Positions 1 through 13,600 of a stretch of DNA of 64,000 nucleotides are shown here, in pieces. The notes beneath the pieces were generated by a model that had not been told where the DNA came from, ran no database searches, and was given only the letters and a program-made list of their open reading frames with translations. This DNA comes from Cylicocyclus nassatus. Taxonomy: Eukaryota; Nematoda; Chromadorea; Rhabditida; Strongylidae. The stretch's first letter is position 1. Each line of letters begins with the position of its first letter. Position numbers and translations under genes: made by a program. The stretch spans positions 4,044,232 to 4,108,231 of the forward strand of contig CATQJL010000326.1 in NCBI GenBank assembly GCA_958299035.1, written 5' to 3'.

Positions 1-27
1 TTTTATTCAGGGGTAGTGAGGGGGAAA

Positions 28-40
28 GGGGGGGGGGGGG
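28..40 (+). repeat. G13 mononucleotide tract
   Basis: Uninterrupted run of 13 G. It is one of five G/C homopolymer runs of 11-14 bases in this AT-rich window. Confidence 0.95.
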
Positions 41-3000
41 AGGGCTAGGAGCGCGATAAGAGTAGTGTCTACATCACGGGACCTCATGGAAAAAGTTGCT
101 AAGGTTTTTCAAATTTTTAGGAGCTCTTACAACTACAAAAAAAATCCTTGGAGCTAGCTTGAATTTTTTAACATTGAAAAAAATTTGTTTGCTTGCTAAG
201 CTAAAACAGCTAAAAGCAAATGAATAGAACAGGTCACTTTCATATTAACCCATGTAAGTCACTCAAAAAAATAGCATCTAGGTGCGGGGGGTACCCTAGG
301 TCCGGCAATGTGTATTGGCATTGTCTATATCATAAAACCCGACTCATACCATACCAAACTTTGCAGGTGACCGTAGAAAGATTTTTGTGCAAAATGTCGT
401 GAACTCTGATGCACGAATAACCTTCTCCAGATGCCCTTATCCAGTTCGGTTTGTGAGATCCGAAGTTGCTCTCTGTTTAATCAACGAGCTGGCGAGGTCC
501 GCAGATTAGACTCACATGGTCCGTAATTAAATTGTGGCCATTTCAATTTCAGAGTGACAGGTCGCGCGCCGAGTATTTGCGTGATTCATTCGTGGTGACC
601 CACTTGGCATCATTGCGCGACATGTCTCGCCTTCATAGTTATAATTAGATGCCAAAAATATACGAATACCTCTGTTTATAGAAAGAGGGACATTGACTTC
701 TGGTCGCCGTATACACGTCATGCGCGACAATTTTTAGGCGTGAATTTATAGGGGGATGTTTCGGCCCCCATTAAAAACGTCCGATAGCAACGCTTTTGAT
801 TTTTATGGGCCCCGTGACCTGCTTGTTCCTGAAAATTAAGAATAAAATGGCGTGGGCAATGTTTATTTTAGTACTACCATCAGTGGTGCTAAATTTATAT
901 ACCTGATTGCACGATAATGAATATACATGCTCAAAAACAGAAAAAGAAGTTTGCCGGTTTGACTGAAATTTGAATAAATGAGCACAGCGACAGTATATAA
1001 GGGCTACCAATTTTCAGCTAAATAGGAAAGTGACCAAAACTCCTTATATTTTCCTCGTAGCTGTTGACTATCCATTTGCGCCTCGGTTCGGATTAACACC
1101 TTTAGCTTTCTTGAAGGTTTCGTCACTCCAGCTAGTCTATTCACTTTTCTCACACAAACCACTTGTAGAAAAGGATTTTCAGTAGTTAGCGAAACCTTTC
1201 ATAGTTGCTGCAAAAGTTCCCTCTTGCTTCCTATACATGTGAACATTCGAAAAAAATTCTTCATCTTGGCTCAGGTAGCATGTAAGAAATGATACCAACA
1301 AATCCACCAAGCGAAGTTTGTTTCAATCTTGCTATTTCTCGCCCATAGTTGCACGTTTTTCTCTACGGGATAAATTTGATTAGAGGCCTAGTGATTTAGT
1401 AATTTTCGCACTTCATTCTCCCAATTTTTTCGCTCTCACTATACCCGGAAGACGAATAGATAGCACTCAATGCGGATTTGCGCGTTGTTTTTGCCCTGGA
1501 TTGGTCGCCTCCACGTGACGATGACGAAAGCAAATTTTTTAAAATGATGTGAGTACGGGAAGGAAATCCAGTATGACTTTTCTTTCTGTAGTATTTAGTC
1601 TAGAACTGTCAATTTAAAGTCTGAGAATCATTTTTAATCATTATTATTTGGAATGAGCAAGTTGACCGGACCTAACGCGAAGAACACTGATGTGAAATAT
1701 AATATGTGAGCTATACCTGAAGCTTCAAAATTCGCTGAAAAAAATCATTTGACAAACCATGAGTTGTTATGTAGTAGAATAGCCGAGAACATCAAAGATT
1801 ATTGATCGATAAGTTTCTGTCAAAAAATCTGCAGTTGGGGAACTATCGTTTTCAAACCTTTAGACCTACATGCAGATGTCCTAACGGTGTTTTTATCCCA
1901 TTCTTAAGAGTAGCATATTGATAGTCCATTTTTCACCCTCACAGCTCAGACCAAGTTTTCAGTTTACACCGCTCTACAATCAATTTGCTATATCGCAAAA
2001 AAAAGAGAAGAAGAGGTCCGGCACTTGAGAAATAAATTCTGCTGATTGAGCAGTTATTTGAGCTTTACTGTAGTTTCTGAAACCAGTATGCCATTGGCCA
2101 CAGGTATATCATTGATCCCGTCTTTTGAAATTATCGGAATTTTCTTAATCACCGACAGTAATTTTATAGCAGATAAACGAATGGCTTAAGTGAACATAAA
2201 GGGCAAATACACCACAGAACAATAGCACTGACGTAATATTATAGTACCGAAACCTTGTAGACTTAGAGTGGAGGAAACGACTATTTATTTGCTCCAAAAT
2301 CATGCGTGGGTTCTAGCTCGGAAGGCCAAAAGCGTTTCGTTTCTCAACGCACTTATTGTGTTAAAGTCATTCCAACAATGCATAAAAAGAATAGTTTTTT
2401 TGAACATTCATGAGCGAGCTTTTTTCCTAGTTTCAAACATTATCATTGACCTTACAAGGGAATGTTTAGAAGTCGAAGTGGCCAATCCAGCAAGCTTCCC
2501 ACCATTCGATGCAGCATTCAACGCTGATTTCGACTCCATATTCCATATCTGCTTAGCGCTTTTGTGGACGAAGTCATGAGCAAATTTATTACGAAAAAAT
2601 AGTAAGTAAAAGTAACTAATTTGAGCACAATGTTGCACCTTCAGCTCAGTTTTACGGGTTAAGAATATAAAGTAATCTAGCTGCATATTTTTGTCCAACA
2701 TTAAGCCGAACATGGCCCTATACTGCGAAACAGGACTTCTTATTAATTAAAAACTTCACTTATCTATACTGCCAATTTCCCGCTTTGTATGCATGATTTA
2801 GCAAAATAACTGGCTTTAACGGCTCATAACTTCGGCCACATAGGCGTTAAGCAGGTATAGAATACAGATTCGAAGTCAGCGTTTTATGCTCTGTCTAATG
2901 ATGTGCAAGTTCTTTGTAATGTCCACTTCAATTTTCGATCATACCCTTGATAGTCCTTATACTCAATTTATGTATATCATTGTCTATGAAGACATTAGCA

Positions 3001-4952
3001 AAGAGAAAATTTCACACACAAATCATTCAAATAATCGCAAACAATTTGCTGTGAGCTCAAAAAAAGGTTCTCCCAGTTGTGACTTGGAAGAGCGATTCGT
3101 ATCTACAAAGAGTAATATACTCGAGATTACATTATACAATCAAAGAAAAGTTCGAAAAGCTGTACTCAAGTTTTACTCCGTTGAGTGGTAAAAAATCCTT
3201 TTTTTTTGAAGGCAAATTAATTAGAAATTTTTCTTAGAGTTACGAAGATAAAAAGCCATTAAGCAAGTCCACAAACTATCAGTCTCTGCCCTTTCAGGCT
3301 CAGGCTATCTGATCTTATAGTTGAAGCTCTCCGTCAAAGAGTATGCGCCGAATGTTTGTTTGATTTTATTAGAGTTTTTCAAAGCGACCTAGCACATACG
3401 CATTTATAAGCACCTTAAAAATTTTGTTAAAGGAAAGTTGATATAGGTATTTCATTTTCAGTGCTCTAAATTCCATAAAAAACGCAAGCATTTTATTCTA
3501 AAAGCTTAATTTCTGTACGAAATACGTCTAGCTAGTGGCCTCCTCAAGTTCATCGTTCATTTTCAATTTCTTTCAAAATTAAGCCGAATCCCAATGGTTT
3601 TCGTAAACAATAGCATGCATGTGTGATGAGGTTAGCACATATTGATGAAGGGTCTGCATAGGTAATGCTGGTGTTCAATTCGGAAAATTTGATTTTATCA
3701 AATTCCATTCGGTTTATATGATCTACATATCCGTGACATTATTTTCTTTAATCCTAAGCGCTCTGCCTTCTAGAAAATCAGGTGAAGCTGGTCAATTAAG
3801 AATGTTATGAGAAGACTGTTCTTCAATATTTTTTCAAAGAGGGAATAGTGCATATACACTTTGGCAATACAAGCTAGAGCCATAGAATCCCTACAGTAAT
3901 CGTGTCATAGTGCAAAGCGAGTAGGTTATAAAGGGTACTGTTGAAAGAGGCTGAAAGAATCTAGCTTAATTTTCGGAATTATACGATACTTTAGTTGTAG
4001 AGTTCTCGTTCCGATAATTTTTGAAAAAACTTATTCGAAATTTTCTATGTGCATCCAATGGTACGAACTGCTTGATAATGATTTCGAAGTTTACAAAAAA
4101 AGTTTCTCAGTCAAAAAGCCGATGAAATCTGGTTGCGTAGCGGAACTTTGAAGCCAACCTAATAAATAAGATGTAAATAATATAAGTTTCGTCATTTCGC
4201 TATCAAATCCAGAAGAATCTGTCTAAAATGGACAATATCCCGTTTCCACGGTCAAATTTCATGACGTACGCAGTAAAGAAATAAAATTCGTGCTTCTAGA
4301 TTGTCATACTGTCGTCAGCGCTAGATTAGAAGCTTAAGTTTCTTTAAAAGACCTATCACCTTTCTCTCAGAGCCATCTCTAAGCCTACTAAAAGCTTTTT
4401 CACTATTGAATTAACTGATTACGATTGCGTCACTATTTCGGCTACTCCTTCCCACCCACGCTCTATCGCACCCGGAGGCGATACGTAATTTACGTGATGA
4501 TGCTACTTATAAGCTCGCATTCGCGCAATCGTTGCCTTTTCTAGCGATCAGTACGACTTCATTTATGTTTGGGATTCCTTGCTTGTTCTCGGAACCTATT
4601 TGATAGCATAGCATGAGTACAGCATCTTACCAAACTACTGGTGGCGACGAAATTTTGCACAACTTTTCTGGACCTGGGTTCTGACGCATTGCGTTCTAAA
4701 CAGACGCTTATTCGACATGCAAAGATTTTCTCATCTAGGACAAAGTATGTAGATTGATTTGTAATGATAAGAATCTCATATGCAAGAGTAGATTCACAGA
4801 ATCTCAGAAGAAATCTTACTAAAAGTTAGGAGACAACCGGTGGCCTCCACTACCATGGGTTTGTAAAATGCAGCGATCAAGATCAAGATCTCTTAAACTA
4901 TACTTCAATTTAGTTCTAAAGCAAATACAGTACAGTTTATAGTTCATTCACA

Positions 4953-4972
4953 TATTGATTGATTGATTGATT
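4953..4972 (+). repeat. (GATT)n microsatellite
   Basis: About five copies of the tetranucleotide GATT. A similar neighbouring phrase recurs near 5128-5160, which suggests an older local duplication. Confidence 0.8.
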
Positions 4973-7489
4973 GTACAAAATCAAACTTTGGTGGAATAGC
5001 ACTAACGATAGAGAATATAAGGAACATTACCAGGTATTATTTTATTCACAACCCCAATTTATGATTTATAGTTCTTATTCTTGTAACATCATAGGAAGAA
5101 TTAAAAGATAGAAATTTTTGCATTTTATAGTTCATTCACAGCAATACTGATTGATTTGAATTTGTTGCAAAGAGTAATTTAGCGGCATTCAAATATGTAG
5201 TTAGCAATTTGAATCGTACGTAGTTCATTTCCTCTTCTTGTGACATAAGATTAAGGCCCATAAACTTTTATTTGCTCAAAGTAAACTCTGTTTTTCTTTT
5301 GATTAACTATTAGAACGTCACAACATCTATCATTTTCTCAATCAGGCGACGTTTTTGGGCAAATTCTCTATAATTCGCAATTCTATTATCTCTCTCAAAA
5401 AGAATGAGAAATCAAATACTATTTGAAATGAATGTTTTTCAACCTATCGCTTTTCATCAATGTGTCTTTTTTGCCACATATTCAGTTCCGCAACCAGATT
5501 TGACCTATTCTTTTTTGCACTTTAGAAGAAGTGAAGCGAATCACTGCTAATTACTTACTTCAATGCCCTTCATATCTATAATCAAGTAATGAAAGCATGA
5601 ATTTTGTTCATTCTCTGCTCAAAAAGGAATTCAAATAAGAATCCACAAAGGATTTTTAAGAGTTAAAGCTTTTTGAGTTCTTTTTGGCTTCTCTTGTGTT
5701 GGTCATAGTAGAATCGCCGAGCTGTAGGACTTTTCATATTTTTCGTGTTTCTAATTTCCAAAACGAACATCAACGGCTTCGGAATTGCTTCTGCCTGACC
5801 AGTGATGTTTGTTCTGAGCATTCTTGATCATTTCGTATGCAGTTTGATCGTATCTATCGCTTTGTATGCGTATTCCTTATCCCCAACGAAATTTTCAGTT
5901 CATTAGCATGCCTTCGCATAGTTGGCAATTACGCTGAGAAGATCCATGTAATGTTGGCGGCTTAGCGTCAAATACTAGCCGATCCAAAGATCCTTCGTTG
6001 ACGTTATGAATAAAATTCGGCAAACTTTCGAAGACGTTTGCTTTCGTACTCTCTTTGCTTTTTTGTTTATCAGCTGAATTACAACAGAAAATGAGAAATA
6101 GAAGTTAGAAGCCTTGATATTCGCATGGTGGCTCCTCCTATTGTCACGTGTCGCTTGGCATTCTATGTAGGCGATCCTATAAAGATAAAAATTAAGATAA
6201 AAGAGCAATTTTAGCATTAAATTGTGAAATCGAGATAGTGAGAAAAAAACCAAGTGCAGTTAAATATCATTAGAACAGCCGTAAAAATGTATATACTAAA
6301 ATCATGTGCAAAACCAGGGAGATCGCTTTTGGTAAACAAAACTTTTTAACTTGATTTGAAGTGTAAACGCTGTTTCTATTATAGATATACTTCCCATTGT
6401 TGCAAAACAATGAATTAAAAATTCTGAACTTACTGCCACGAAAACTTCTGCTACGATTAAAATTCTTAAAATCTGGGATAATACATTTCTCGCATTGCAC
6501 AACAACATCTAAGGAAGTTCAGCGAAGAAGAAAGTTCGGATGAAAACCGAAACGTGAGGTCAAAATTGGATTGGATTGTCAGCTTTGTCACTAATTTTGG
6601 CTATCCCTGACAATGTAAATTCTAGGATAAGAATATCCATTTTTCTGTTGATTGACTTCATTGTTTATATTGTGGACCAAGTTGATACAGTAACCAGAAT
6701 TCATAGTAATTGACCCTATAAAGTACTAAGGCTCGTTGGCTTTTCATAAGCTAGCACCTATTATATTTTTCCACTAAAAGCTGCTTGTATTAATTTTTTC
6801 CCAGTAATGATTTCCTCTGATCCAGGCAGAGAATAATTGAGGAAGTGCAGGTGAGATCATTGCATCAAATTCAATTCCTTTGAGAATTGCTCAGTGATTA
6901 TCCTAAGCTCTTCAAAGTCATAGAAACTTCGAGAAAAGAACTAAAAAGTGTTAAAAATTGTCACTCATTGTCAGACCAACTCATAGTCTTTCTCGATATC
7001 CATTGAAGTATCCATGTAAAGAACAACATTTAAAACATTGAATTACATATTGCCAAAACATCTGACATTAAACTAGACGAATCCCCAATGGCCCATTTGT
7101 GAAAATGACGAACTAAACTTGCTAATGACTCAGCTCAAACTTTGAAACCCAAATACTCACACTCTCAATTATTCAAAACAAATCTGGTAAATGCCATCTG
7201 CTTCCCTATTATGTAAAGGGTGATATCTCAACGGTTGGCGTTAAAAAAACTCGGTGACATCATAAACAGAATTTTGTAAGAATCAGTAAGTAGAACCTAT
7301 AAAATCACCACGCAATTTTTTTAGAATTAGTCAAAAAATGTGATACCACACAGCCTCCTTTAATTAAGAGTGAATCAAACAAGATCTGCTAAGAGCAATT
7401 AATCAGCATGAATTATAAATTGTAACAGCCAGCTAACACCTGGAAAGCAGTGCAGTAATTTGTTTTTGTCTTTGTTTTTCCCTTTTTTG

Positions 7490-7553
7490 AAAAATCAGCA
7501 ATTCTTTTTGCTATTTGGCATAAAAAATCAGCAATTCTTTTTGCTATTTGGCA
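7490..7553 (+). repeat. 32-bp tandem duplication (2 copies)
   Basis: Two nearly identical units, 7490-7520 and 7522-7553, each running from aaaaatcagc to ctatttggca. No coding function is apparent. Confidence 0.9.
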
Positions 7554-9226
7554 CGTTTCAGCTCAAAAGCTACACTTTCAACCTTATATCAAAGCTGTGG
7601 TATCGTTCCCTCGACGACCATTTCACTGTGATTTTACGGGAAGTCTAATAGCAACATTGAGAAAGTTACAAAAAGCAAGATTTTGAGTTTGATTTATAAC
7701 ATCTAAATTTTGGCTTCTAGAATTGTGGAACTCGTTTTATTAGGGCTAACTTCATGTGCCAATTTTAGTCCGTGGGTGCAGCTCCCAGCTTCAGATTGCA
7801 GAACTTGCTTGTTAGGGGAGTGGAGGGGTGAGATGGCAAAGCAAAATTCCAGCCTTCACCTGTGTGGTCCATGGCATCAAATTGGTAGGCGGACCACGAA
7901 ATTCGCGATGTTTGGGCTGACATCGCGACGTCAGTGATGTCCATCTCATTACGTCACCGTACTCGGAATTCACCTAACTCGATAACGAATGAGTTTGGCG
8001 ATCCGCCTGGCCATCACAAAGAGCTCGACCCGCTGGCATTTCCATTCACTCCACCCGAGCTGATGTACTCGGAAAACATCACCAATTGACCTATATATTT
8101 CATCACAGAAGTCATTATTCGCTTCAGAAGCGCTACCAGAAGAGATATCTTTTTCTTCTTCTTCTCACATATGTCTACTTGTACTAGATTTACACTAGTA
8201 GTTCAGCCATGTGCCAAATTAACACCGTTGTTTCCTTACAACACATATTAAGCACCCTTTTCGAGCACATTCAGAGGCATTACGCCTTAGGGCAATGCGC
8301 ATGTTGTACGTCGTCACCTCCTACACTCCATATGCGCTTCGTCTGCTAAGCTAGTATATTGGCTAGGTATCATCTCTTTCGGCACGCTATACCTTCAGAA
8401 GAATGTGCATTTTTCTTGTCAAATCTTTTATGTGGCTTTTGACATCCAGATATAAATTAAGATTCCCTGTAATTTACCCAGCCTAATTCGCAAAGCTTCC
8501 GTGGCTATTTCTCTACCATTTCTTGCGCTCAAAGTGGAACAAGCTCCTAATTTTTATGTTCAAAACGTACTCGTCTCAACAAAGTCTCTTTGTTCAAAAA
8601 CGCCCACCACGAAGAAGGAAATGCTGAAGGTGGCATGTTTTGGCGCGGATGTTTACCTATGATATGTGAGAGTGGAGGGACACATACATAGTTTTGTTCC
8701 CTCTCACTCACAATCAGTGATCAGCGATGCGTAAAAAAGTGCTTGGATCAGTCATAACTTGACGTATAGCAATTTACTCTACGAATTAACTGGCTGAAAG
8801 CTGCAAAAGTTTAGCTTTGATCTGGGGCCAAGTTCCAGGAACTGATGCTTTTTCAAAAGCATGGTCCTCAAACAGCTCCCGAGAGAGGAAGATGAATGTG
8901 TGACAGATCGCTCATCGAATGTGATGCTTCAGTGGAGTCGGCTCTCACTACCTCATTCCACCACAATTTTAATTGTCACTTTATTCAGAACCGAACCTTG
9001 CGTTCGTTCTCTCTCGATATTCTCCCCAGGGGCTTCGCCTCACTGATGTGTTTTTTGTCACATTTCTAATTGTGCATTTAGAATTCGCATAGTAATAGGC
9101 TAATTTTCGCACCCCGTTCGGCAACACCACCTACCCCCAGGCACCAGTGTGTGTCACTGAACCCTATATAACGGCTTCTGAATGCCTACGAACCTTATCG
9201 GCTCGGATCTTTTCGGATGGCTTTAC

Positions 9227-9344
9227 CGTTGATGAAAGCAGACGCCTTCGGAGGCGGGCACACTCTTCTGCAGCATCGACATTCGTAATTCCGAGGTCGT
9301 TCACCTCTTCTGACTCGATGATTTTGATGAATCTGACGGTCCCG
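9227..9344 (-). CDS. Possible single coding exon, unknown product
   Basis: On the minus strand an acceptor (ttcccag) at 9345 is followed by 118 nt open in one frame and a donor (gtaaag) at 9226. The 39-residue reading contains IIESEEVNDLGITNVDAAEE and then CARLRRRLLSS, which looks like soluble charged protein rather than random AT-rich translation. I do not recognise a family and found no partner exons. The plus strand is also open here, so this may be a chance reading, or part of a gene whose other exons I missed. Confidence 0.22.
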
Positions 9345-9677
9345 CTGGGAATAGTGGTTAAGAGATTGTGGAAACACAGTAAACCTTTACTGCTCTCCAA
9401 AATCCCATCAAAATCAGTTCCAATCTCCTCTTCCCATCTTCAAATCCCTGTGATTAAAAACCATTGTCTATTCATCCCTAGGCTCAAACGACTTATTCAA
9501 AATTCTCATGAATACCGTCTTAATTGCAATTGCGCCACCTGTGGCCCATTCAGTATCTCCTAAACTGTCTCCAGTGACCTTAAGAAAATTTGCCGCCACT
9601 GTAATTCAGTATTTTCATAATCACGAGATTGTCCTCTTCCCCCGTATGACGTCTTCGAGTCTTTTGTGTGTTTTTCG

Positions 9678-9684
9678 TATATAA
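9678..9684 (+). promoter_or_regulatory. Putative TATA box of the neuropeptide gene
   Basis: TATATAA lies 45 bases before the proposed start codon at 9729, a spacing that leaves room for a very short 5' UTR. There is no transcript evidence. Confidence 0.45.
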
Positions 9685-9728
9685 GTGCATTATCGCTTCA
9701 GTGATTACTCGACATCGGGTACCCCCAC

Positions 9729-10690
9729 ATGCTGTTTTCTCTGGCTCGTTTCGTGGTAAGCTTTTAGTCTAATATTCATAGTGTGCATATCATGATAATA
9801 GTGTTTCTCGCTTTGTGTAGATCACAAAACGAGGACTTATAATCCACAGTTTCTTCAGTTTGTACCTCTGTTCATAAACTGGATCAACCTAGTTTTCAGT
9901 TATTGTTTGGCTGCACGCAGCTTCTCTGTGCTCTGGTAGACGCGAAGCACATCCCACGCGCGTTAGATGATCTTGAAGGCACTGGTTTCGGTGGTTTCAG
10001 CAGACAAGCGAGTGAGTTATTTTACAAGCCAGCTCTGCGCGACGCGTCGGGACCCATCCGACAAAGTTGCTCGTTCCAGGTCGCACAAAGCGGGCACTCG
10101 ACAGTATAGAAGGTGCCGGATTTGGCTTTAGCAAAAAGAAGAGAGCGCTGGATGATCTCGAAGGTGCAGGATTCGGATTCGATAAAAGGTCACTGAACTC
10201 ACTGGACGGAACTGGCTTCGGCTTCGACAAACGTTCGCTGAACTCGCTCGACGGCACGGGTTTCGGCTTTGACAAGAGATCGCTCAACTCATTGGAAGGT
10301 GAAGGCTTCGGATTTGATAAGCGAGCGTTGGATTCACTCGACGGGACAGGATTCGGGTTTAACAAGAGGTCGCTGAACTCCATCGAAGGCGAAGGTTTCG
10401 GGTTCGACAAACGATCGCTGAATTCGCTTGAGGGCGAAGGTTTCGGTTTCGACAAGCGCTCGTTAAATTCCATCGAAGGCGAAGGTTTTGGTTTTGACAA
10501 AAGAGCTCTAAACTCGTTAGAGGGTGAGGGCTTTGGATTTGAAAAACGATACTACCCACGTGTCACAAAGGGTGAGTCATGGCTATCCACTAGCCCCCTT
10601 ACAATTTTGAAAATATCTTTTTCAGTCCACCCATATTTCACTTTCTCAAAAGGTAAACTTCTGCTGCAAGGACATTCAAAACAACTTTAA
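9729..10690 (+). CDS. nlp-14: Orcokinin-type neuropeptide precursor (NLP-14 family)
   Basis: Secreted neuropeptide precursor, cut by proprotein convertases at dibasic sites. Proposed exons are 9729-9755, 9900-10011, 10080-10571 and 10626-10690 (stop TAA). Exons 1-2 give the signal peptide MLFSLARFVLLFGCTQLLCA. Eleven repeats then follow the pattern (A/S)L(D/N)(D/S)(L/I)(D/E)GxGFGF(D/E/N/S). The first (ALDDLEGTGFGGFS) is in exon 2. The other ten are in exon 3, mostly as 45-nt units separated by KR; one linker is KKKR. Distinct predicted peptides include SLNSLDGTGFGFD (two copies), SLNSLEGEGFGFD (two), SLNSIEGEGFGFD (two), ALDSLDGTGFGFN and ALNSLEGEGFGFE. C. elegans nlp-14 encodes the same GFGF-type orcokinin-like peptides. 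Phases agree at every junction. The last intron (54 nt) is in frame, so splicing of the tail is uncertain. Confidence 0.93.
10093..10550 (+). repeat. Tandem 45-bp coding repeat (10 neuropeptide units)
   Basis: Ten consecutive units of about 45 bp, each encoding one GFGF peptide plus its KR cleavage site. Units vary mainly at the D/E and T/E positions before GFGF. The repeat composition also keeps the antisense strand open, which should not be read as a gene. Confidence 0.93.
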
Positions 10691-10699
10691 CGCAGTCAT

Positions 10700-13600
10700 A
10701 CATGTAAGTCATTTTCATCATAAATTGATATGCCCGATGTGTAGCGCTTAGTAAAATTGTCGATTCAAAGTCAAATCCACAGTTGACAATCAACATAATG
10801 GCGATTTTGCCAGAGGGGTAAACAGCAAATTACCGTTCACATTAGGAGCGGTCTGGGTTAGTGGTTTGAGCAAAAATAATGGGATTTCGCGTTAAGAATT
10901 GTTATGGGTGATTTGTCATAGTGAACAAGTGATCAAAGATGACAAGGAAACTTCTATTTGGCTCTGATCGCTCAGTCTGTGAACTCGTTCTCCTGGTCTT
11001 ATGTGGTATGCTCCTTTGTTCTTTAGCATTAGAACAGCACTCTTGATTGACTATTTATCCTAATTCTGTCTGATACCTTATGGAAGGTTAAATGTATGTC
11101 CTGACAGTGGAAAAAATATTTGGCAGAAATTTAAAAAATCGATTTTGTAATTTTTTCGTAATCGCTGCACTAACGATTACAGTATTCAATCTGCTATTTC
11201 ACCAAGGCCTCAGGAATGATACTCATCAAGTTCAGCTTAGGAGTACATAACTGGTGTATCAAGTGCTTTGAATTAAGCTTGGGGACCAAAGTATGGGTGT
11301 CGTTAGATTCCTGGCTGCTAAATTCTATTTTTGGATCTTACACCTTTTCCCGAAATAAGCAGGGAGGAAATCTAGAGTGTCAGATTTTCAAATTAAATCA
11401 AAACCATTTTTTTCTTATAGCATTGCGCAGTATGGTATACTTTCATTCTAAGGAAGCAGTTATAATTAATTGCTTGAGTAAAATGTGAATCAAGTGGCTT
11501 AAACCCGATTTTGCTGCAGTTCGTTCCGTTCAAACATACAATATTGAAAGGGATGTGGGTTAGCAACTTGATGGTTAAAAAATGAGCACAAGGCAGTTCT
11601 ACGACAATTTTACAATCAATAAAACTATCCAATTTTGAAGCGTATATTGTTTTCCTAAATGGTTTCTGCTACAGATAATAGTCAGCAATCATTATATTTT
11701 CGTTCAAAGACCTAAATTTACGCTCTCAAATTCCTAATTTAGATCTTCGCATCGACTAGTGTTCACTATGGAGCTCGCCGTTGACAAGACCCTGGATAAC
11801 TAACGTGTCCACACAGAACCATTGGCCATGCATAAATAGTGTTATTATCGTTATTGTGTTGGTTTAAGAAAAATTAAGCGAAAAAACAACGGCGATTTAT
11901 GTAATCGCTATTTAAAATCTGTATAGTCGACGATTGTCAGTGATGTCTTATGTTCCGTGAATAAAAAAAATTTAATGAGCGTCTTCACATTTGAGAGTGC
12001 TTACTTCCTGAAAATATGATTTTCTTCGAAGAATATCGGTGTTACTGCAAGTTAGATTCATTGATTTGGATATGTCATAGTTCCTGGATAAATGCGGCAT
12101 ATTACCTCAGTTTCGGCGCTAGACTCATTTTTCTTGCTCTATCGCTAAGATCGGTTGCTGCTTTTTTAACGCTCATTCTCCTCAATTTTTCAGCACTTTC
12201 TGATTATGAAGAGGTTTTAAATTCAATAGCAACTTTTTAGCCAGACTTCACTCGATTCTGAGGTTTGACAACCTTCTGTGTGAAGAAGCTTCAAACCATA
12301 TCTACCAATATCTCTGCTGAAATCAACAAGTAAATTCTCTAACCTTCTCTTTCTTTTTTTCCCAAATGTCTGAAATCCTCCATAAGGTTCTTTACATAAT
12401 GTCCTTTGCGTAACCTTGTGACGAATTTTCTCCTTTTCTACGTCACATTTTTAAATAGTCCTTCGAATTTGCGTATAAATGACTTTCGATGTTCTTTGTG
12501 CTGAATGAGCAAGCTTTCAAAAATTGAAGGTGTCATTATATACGTGTTTTCAATAATTTGCACGATTATCAAAGCAATAAGTTTTCTTTGTATGCAGTTG
12601 AACTCAAGGACAGTGAAGATTAGTGGGAATACGGAATTTTGATGATTCATGCTAGCTTGGCTTCGTATGTTTTTTATGAAGGACACACGAGGGTGGTTGG
12701 GCTACCATTGGACTCTACGGACCATTGCACTATTTACAGTAATTTACATAGAGGTTTCCATGATGTGATCCTTGCGGTTTCTGTTGGTCCAAGCGCATGA
12801 AAAGCTAGAGGATTCCAAAGTGAAAGAAAGATCGTAAAATATCTTTGGAGTGACATTTTTCTCTGGTGGCAATGAGAGTTGGAAAAAGTCATAAATTCAC
12901 AGTAAGCTCTTCCTTTCTGAAATTTTCCCTGTTTAAAAACTCCATAGAACTAATCGTTCACACTACGACCTCGAAATAGGCCAATTTGATTGCCCAGTGT
13001 TAGGTTCATCAAGCAGCAAATTTTCAATTTCTTTTTCGATAATACAGGCTATTGATTGATTTTTGCCGTGCTCCACAGACCAATGGTAGGGCGGATAACG
13101 TTTCAATAGTCTAGTCTGACTCATTACTGATAATCTAGGAAGCCCGCAAAATGGAAATTTTCTGGTATTATGCTTTCATTCTCAAAGGTGCAAGGTTAAA
13201 TCCAGAGTTCAGGCTTTTACTGAGATCACGTTATACTTAGACATATTGATATACCTATTGCCGGCATGGCCTTTTCTGCAAAGATGATGTTCTTGACACT
13301 CGTAAGGGATGATATGATTGGTATTAGAACGGTCCTAATAAGAAATAAAAATATTGTTTTGCACAAAAAAATCAAGCACTTGAGTAAAGTCCGCAAAGAA
13401 ATAGGATATCCAGAATATCAGTTACGTCGTTTTAGCATAAAAATTTAGTAGTTAATATTAGCTTGTGTAGAAAATTCGATTGAATGTGCAAGTTTATCAT
13501 CGCTGAGACATATTCAAGTTTCAATGGTGTTCCACGATTGGATGCACAGTAATTTCTATGACCTTAGTGAGGGTAAAAAGTAAAAAATGCCATTGCCTTC

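Larger units (their letters stand above)
1..9200. other. Gene-poor intergenic region
   Basis: I see no gene I can support. ORFs here are short, AT-rich and lack recognisable motifs or linked splice sites. The stretch holds a 13-G run (28-40), a GATT microsatellite (about 4953-4972) next to a repeated phrase beginning tagttcattcaca (about 4940 and 5128), and a 32-bp tandem duplication (7490-7553). At 2.4-2.7 kb both strands are open, but no family is recognisable. The DNA from about 7.7 to 9.2 kb is somewhat richer in GC and could include upstream regulatory sequence of the neuropeptide gene, but I see no definite element. Confidence 0.5.

Noticed and set aside
2268..2713. Open frames of about 100 residues on both strands
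   Set aside because: Neither has a recognisable motif. The two overlap, and splice candidates fit no larger gene.
9997..10500. 167-residue antisense ORF rich in SKPKPSPS-type repeats
   Set aside because: It is the reverse strand of the orcokinin repeat array. Its length comes from the repeat composition, and no splice or start support was seen.
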